6,564 nt of DNA from Akkermansia sp. (GTDB lineage Bacteria; Verrucomicrobiota; Verrucomicrobiia; Verrucomicrobiales; Akkermansiaceae): the NCBI GenBank assembly GCA_020047775.1, contig JAIFNK010000175.1, positions 1 to 6,564 on the forward strand, read 5' to 3'. The notes beneath the pieces were generated by a model. It did not search any database. It was not told the origin of the DNA and worked only from the letters and a program-made list of their open reading frames with translations. The position numbers and the translations under genes are program-made. Shown piece after piece: positions 4,766-6,564 of this stretch (position 1 is its first letter; the number at the start of each line of letters is the position of its first letter).

Positions 4766-6564
4766 ATGAACATTTCCGCTCTTTTTCCGTGGCTCTTACG
4801 CAACTTCGATCAGGGAAACCCAGCCATTCGTATCCTGAAACAGCTACCTCCTGGAAGAGGATGGCTGATTCTGCTGCTTGCCGTCGGTCTCACCATGGCT
4901 GGTTCTGCCGAGCAGGCACCGACCGCATTTTGTCGATTCATTCCGGAGCGCATGGATGATTTTGCTTGGGAAAATGATCGCGTGGCATTCCGGATGTATG
5001 GACCGGAATTATGGAAAAACCCGGCGAAGCAGTGCGGCAGCGGGATTGATGTATGGGTCAAAAAGGTCCGCTATCCGATCATTGACAAATGGATGAAGGA
5101 TAAGCTCAAGGGATCAAAGTATCACATTGATACTGGTGAAGGTGCTGACTTTTACAAAGTCGACAAGACCTTGGGATGCGGTGGACTTGGATTCTGGGTG
5201 AATGACAATCTACTGATCAACCGGCACTTCGTAACACAAAGAGTCATTCAGGGAAATGGCGAGCGCATCGAGTTTGAACTGACATACGCACCCTTGGAGG
5301 TCGATGGGAAAAAAATCACTGAAACGAAGCGGATCAGCATGGAGATGGGCAGCAACCTCTTCAAAGTGGAGAACTCCTTCGCCATCTCCGGCGGCGGCTC
5401 CGTCATGGTAGCAGTCGGGATCGTCCGGCGTGCTGGAAAAGACGAAGTGCAACATGGTCCGAACTGGCTTGGCTATGCGGAGCCGCCTAGCCCCGAGAAT
5501 GGCCAGACCTATTGTGGTGTGGTGCTTGCGAACCCGGCCACCTTCAAGCAAACCTCCGACCACATATTGATGCTGGCTCCCGTCAAAGACGGGCAAACAT
5601 TGACATACCATGCTGGAGCCGCCTGGAGCAAGGGACTCGACTTCAAGAACGCTTCGCAGTGGATGGAATACCTGCGGGAGCAGTCCGCAAAGTCCAATTC
5701 GCCTCCAGATGCAAGCACTGGAAAAAAGGCTTCCGACTCCGGGGTGGGTTCAACGAAAGAAGCCGCTATGAAATTCTTCCGTGATTGGCCCGAGGGAAAG
5801 TCACCGGCCGCAGTTGGCAAGAAGGTTGCGGAAGACTTCCTGCCGCGCGGGCACTATCAAGATCATAAGGATTTCCGCTATCCGGATGCGATCGTTTGGT
5901 TTGGGGCTCTCAAGGTGGCCCATGAAACCGGAGACAAGGAACTGGCTGGGCAGCTCATCCGCAGATACGATATCTATCGGAAAAATCCAAAGCTCGTGCC
6001 CGAGAAGTTTCATGTGGACTACGCAGTCCTTGGCATCGTGCCGCTTGAGCTTTATCGACTCACCAATGATCCTGCGTTAAGGAAACTCGGGATGCACCGC
6101 GCCGACGGACAGTGGCACAAGCCGACAGCCGATGGAGTGACCAGCCAGGCTCGTTACTGGGTTGATGATATCTATATGATTGCTGCCATCCAGACCGCAG
6201 CCTACCGCGTCACCCATGATCCGCGATATCTTGATCGTGCGGCCCTCACCTCCGAAACGTATCTGAAGCGTTTGCAAAAAGAAGACGGTCTCTTCTGGCA
6301 TGCCGAGGACTCTCCTTTTGTCTGGGGTCGCGGGGTCGGTTGGTATGCGGCTGGCTTGACGGAGATCCTCAAGTTCCTTCCTCCAAGCCATGCAAATTAC
6401 CCCGGCATCATGGGCGGCTATGAAAAAATGATGGCGGCTCTTCTCAAAAACCAAGCACCCTCCGGGCTTTGGCGTCAGTTGGTGGATAAGCCGGAATCAT
6501 GGGAAGAAACATCGGGCTCCGCCATGTTCGCCTACGCCATGGTCACCGGAGTCCGGCGCGGCTG
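4766..6564 (+). CDS. Secreted DUF4861-GH105 fusion, putative unsaturated uronyl hydrolase, C-terminus off the window
   Basis: 599 residues to the window edge with no stop. An in-frame TAA at 4745-4747 makes ATG 4766 the first start; no Shine-Dalgarno is seen. A hydrophobic stretch WLILLLAVGLTMAGSA (33-48) follows an unusually long 32-residue basic leader: signal peptide or membrane anchor. Residues about 50-305 match DUF4861 (PF16153): RMDDFAWENDRVAFRMYGP, DTGEGADFYKVDKTLGCGG, ISMEMGSNLFKVENSF. A Ser/Lys/Gly-rich linker (306-332) leads to the (alpha/alpha) barrel of GH88/GH105 (PF07470) from about 333: RYWVDDIYM (463-471; Asp467 aligns with the catalytic acid of YteR-type enzymes), VWGRGVGWYAAG (519-530), SWEETSGSAMFAYAM (578-592). 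GH105 enzymes hydrate and release the 4,5-unsaturated uronic acid left by polysaccharide lyases. Val524 stands where Asn or Asp is common. The barrel probably lacks only its last helices here. Substrate (rhamnogalacturonyl or ulvan-type glucuronyl) is not determined. Confidence 0.87.
   Translation, partial: MNISALFPWLLRNFDQGNPAIRILKQLPPGRGWLILLLAVGLTMAGSAEQAPTAFCRFIPERMDDFAWENDRVAFRMYGPELWKNPAKQCGSGIDVWVKKVRYPIIDKWMKDKLKGSKYHIDTGEGADFYKVDKTLGCGGLGFWVNDNLLINRHFVTQRVIQGNGERIEFELTYAPLEVDGKKITETKRISMEMGSNLFKVENSFAISGGGSVMVAVGIVRRAGKDEVQHGPNWLGYAEPPSPENGQTYCGVVLANPATFKQTSDHILMLAPVKDGQTLTYHAGAAWSKGLDFKNASQWMEYLREQSAKSNSPPDASTGKKASDSGVGSTKEAAMKFFRDWPEGKSPAAVGKKVAEDFLPRGHYQDHKDFRYPDAIVWFGALKVAHETGDKELAGQLIRRYDIYRKNPKLVPEKFHVDYAVLGIVPLELYRLTNDPALRKLGMHRADGQWHKPTADGVTSQARYWVDDIYMIAAIQTAAYRVTHDPRYLDRAALTSETYLKRLQKEDGLFWHAEDSPFVWGRGVGWYAAGLTEILKFLPPSHANYPGIMGGYEKMMAALLKNQAPSGLWRQLVDKPESWEETSGSAMFAYAMVTGVRRG

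Noticed and set aside
1..6564. CRISPR array, tRNA, insertion sequence or prophage signals
   Set aside because: No regularly spaced repeats, cloverleaf, transposase motifs or terminal inverted repeats were seen on either strand.

Overview
The window looks like chromosomal DNA of a Verrucomicrobiota bacterium, probably Verrucomicrobiae of the Luteolibacter/Haloferula type. This is inferred from the mix of GntR/LacI-hybrid regulators, secreted DUF1080 and BNR_4 proteins and DUF4861-GH105 fusions, together with moderately high GC and weak Shine-Dalgarno sites. No rRNA or other taxonomic marker is present, so the assignment is provisional.

Layout. (1) Positions 1-521, minus strand: the N-terminal 173 residues of a GntR-type regulator with a LacI-like sensor domain, cut by the window edge. 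(2) 522-755: a divergent regulatory spacer. (3) 756-1643, plus strand: a complete homocysteine S-methyltransferase family protein. (4) 1800-4274, plus strand: a secreted 824-residue multidomain protein, DUF1080 (3-keto-disaccharide hydrolase family) + BNR_4 beta-propeller + C-terminal PKD-like domain. (5) 4275-4765: a 491-bp gap. Its first ~230 bp are a decayed duplicate of the start and upstream region of the regulator in (1); the rest is unexplained DNA with an inverted repeat and a possible extended -10 promoter. (6) 4766-6564, plus strand: a secreted DUF4861-GH105 fusion whose C-terminus runs off the window.

How the genes may work together. BNR_4 propellers include ulvan lyases (PL24/PL25), and this one keeps two His residues 21 apart that resemble the lyase catalytic pair. 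Lyases leave a 4,5-unsaturated uronic acid at the non-reducing end, which GH105 enzymes remove. Genes 4 and 6 could therefore be consecutive steps in breaking down a uronate-containing polysaccharide (ulvan, rhamnogalacturonan or similar), with the GntR/LacI hybrid as a candidate sugar-responsive regulator. The methyltransferase is probably a metabolic bystander.

The most unusual observation is the regulator relic. About 80% identity is kept over the coding part, and the match continues into the upstream regulatory DNA, but the copy has two in-frame stops and two 1-bp deletions and begins at the base after the stop codon of the DUF1080-BNR_4 gene. The GH105 gene therefore sits downstream of a duplicated copy of the regulator's own upstream region, a possible route by which a regulatory site was carried to a second gene.
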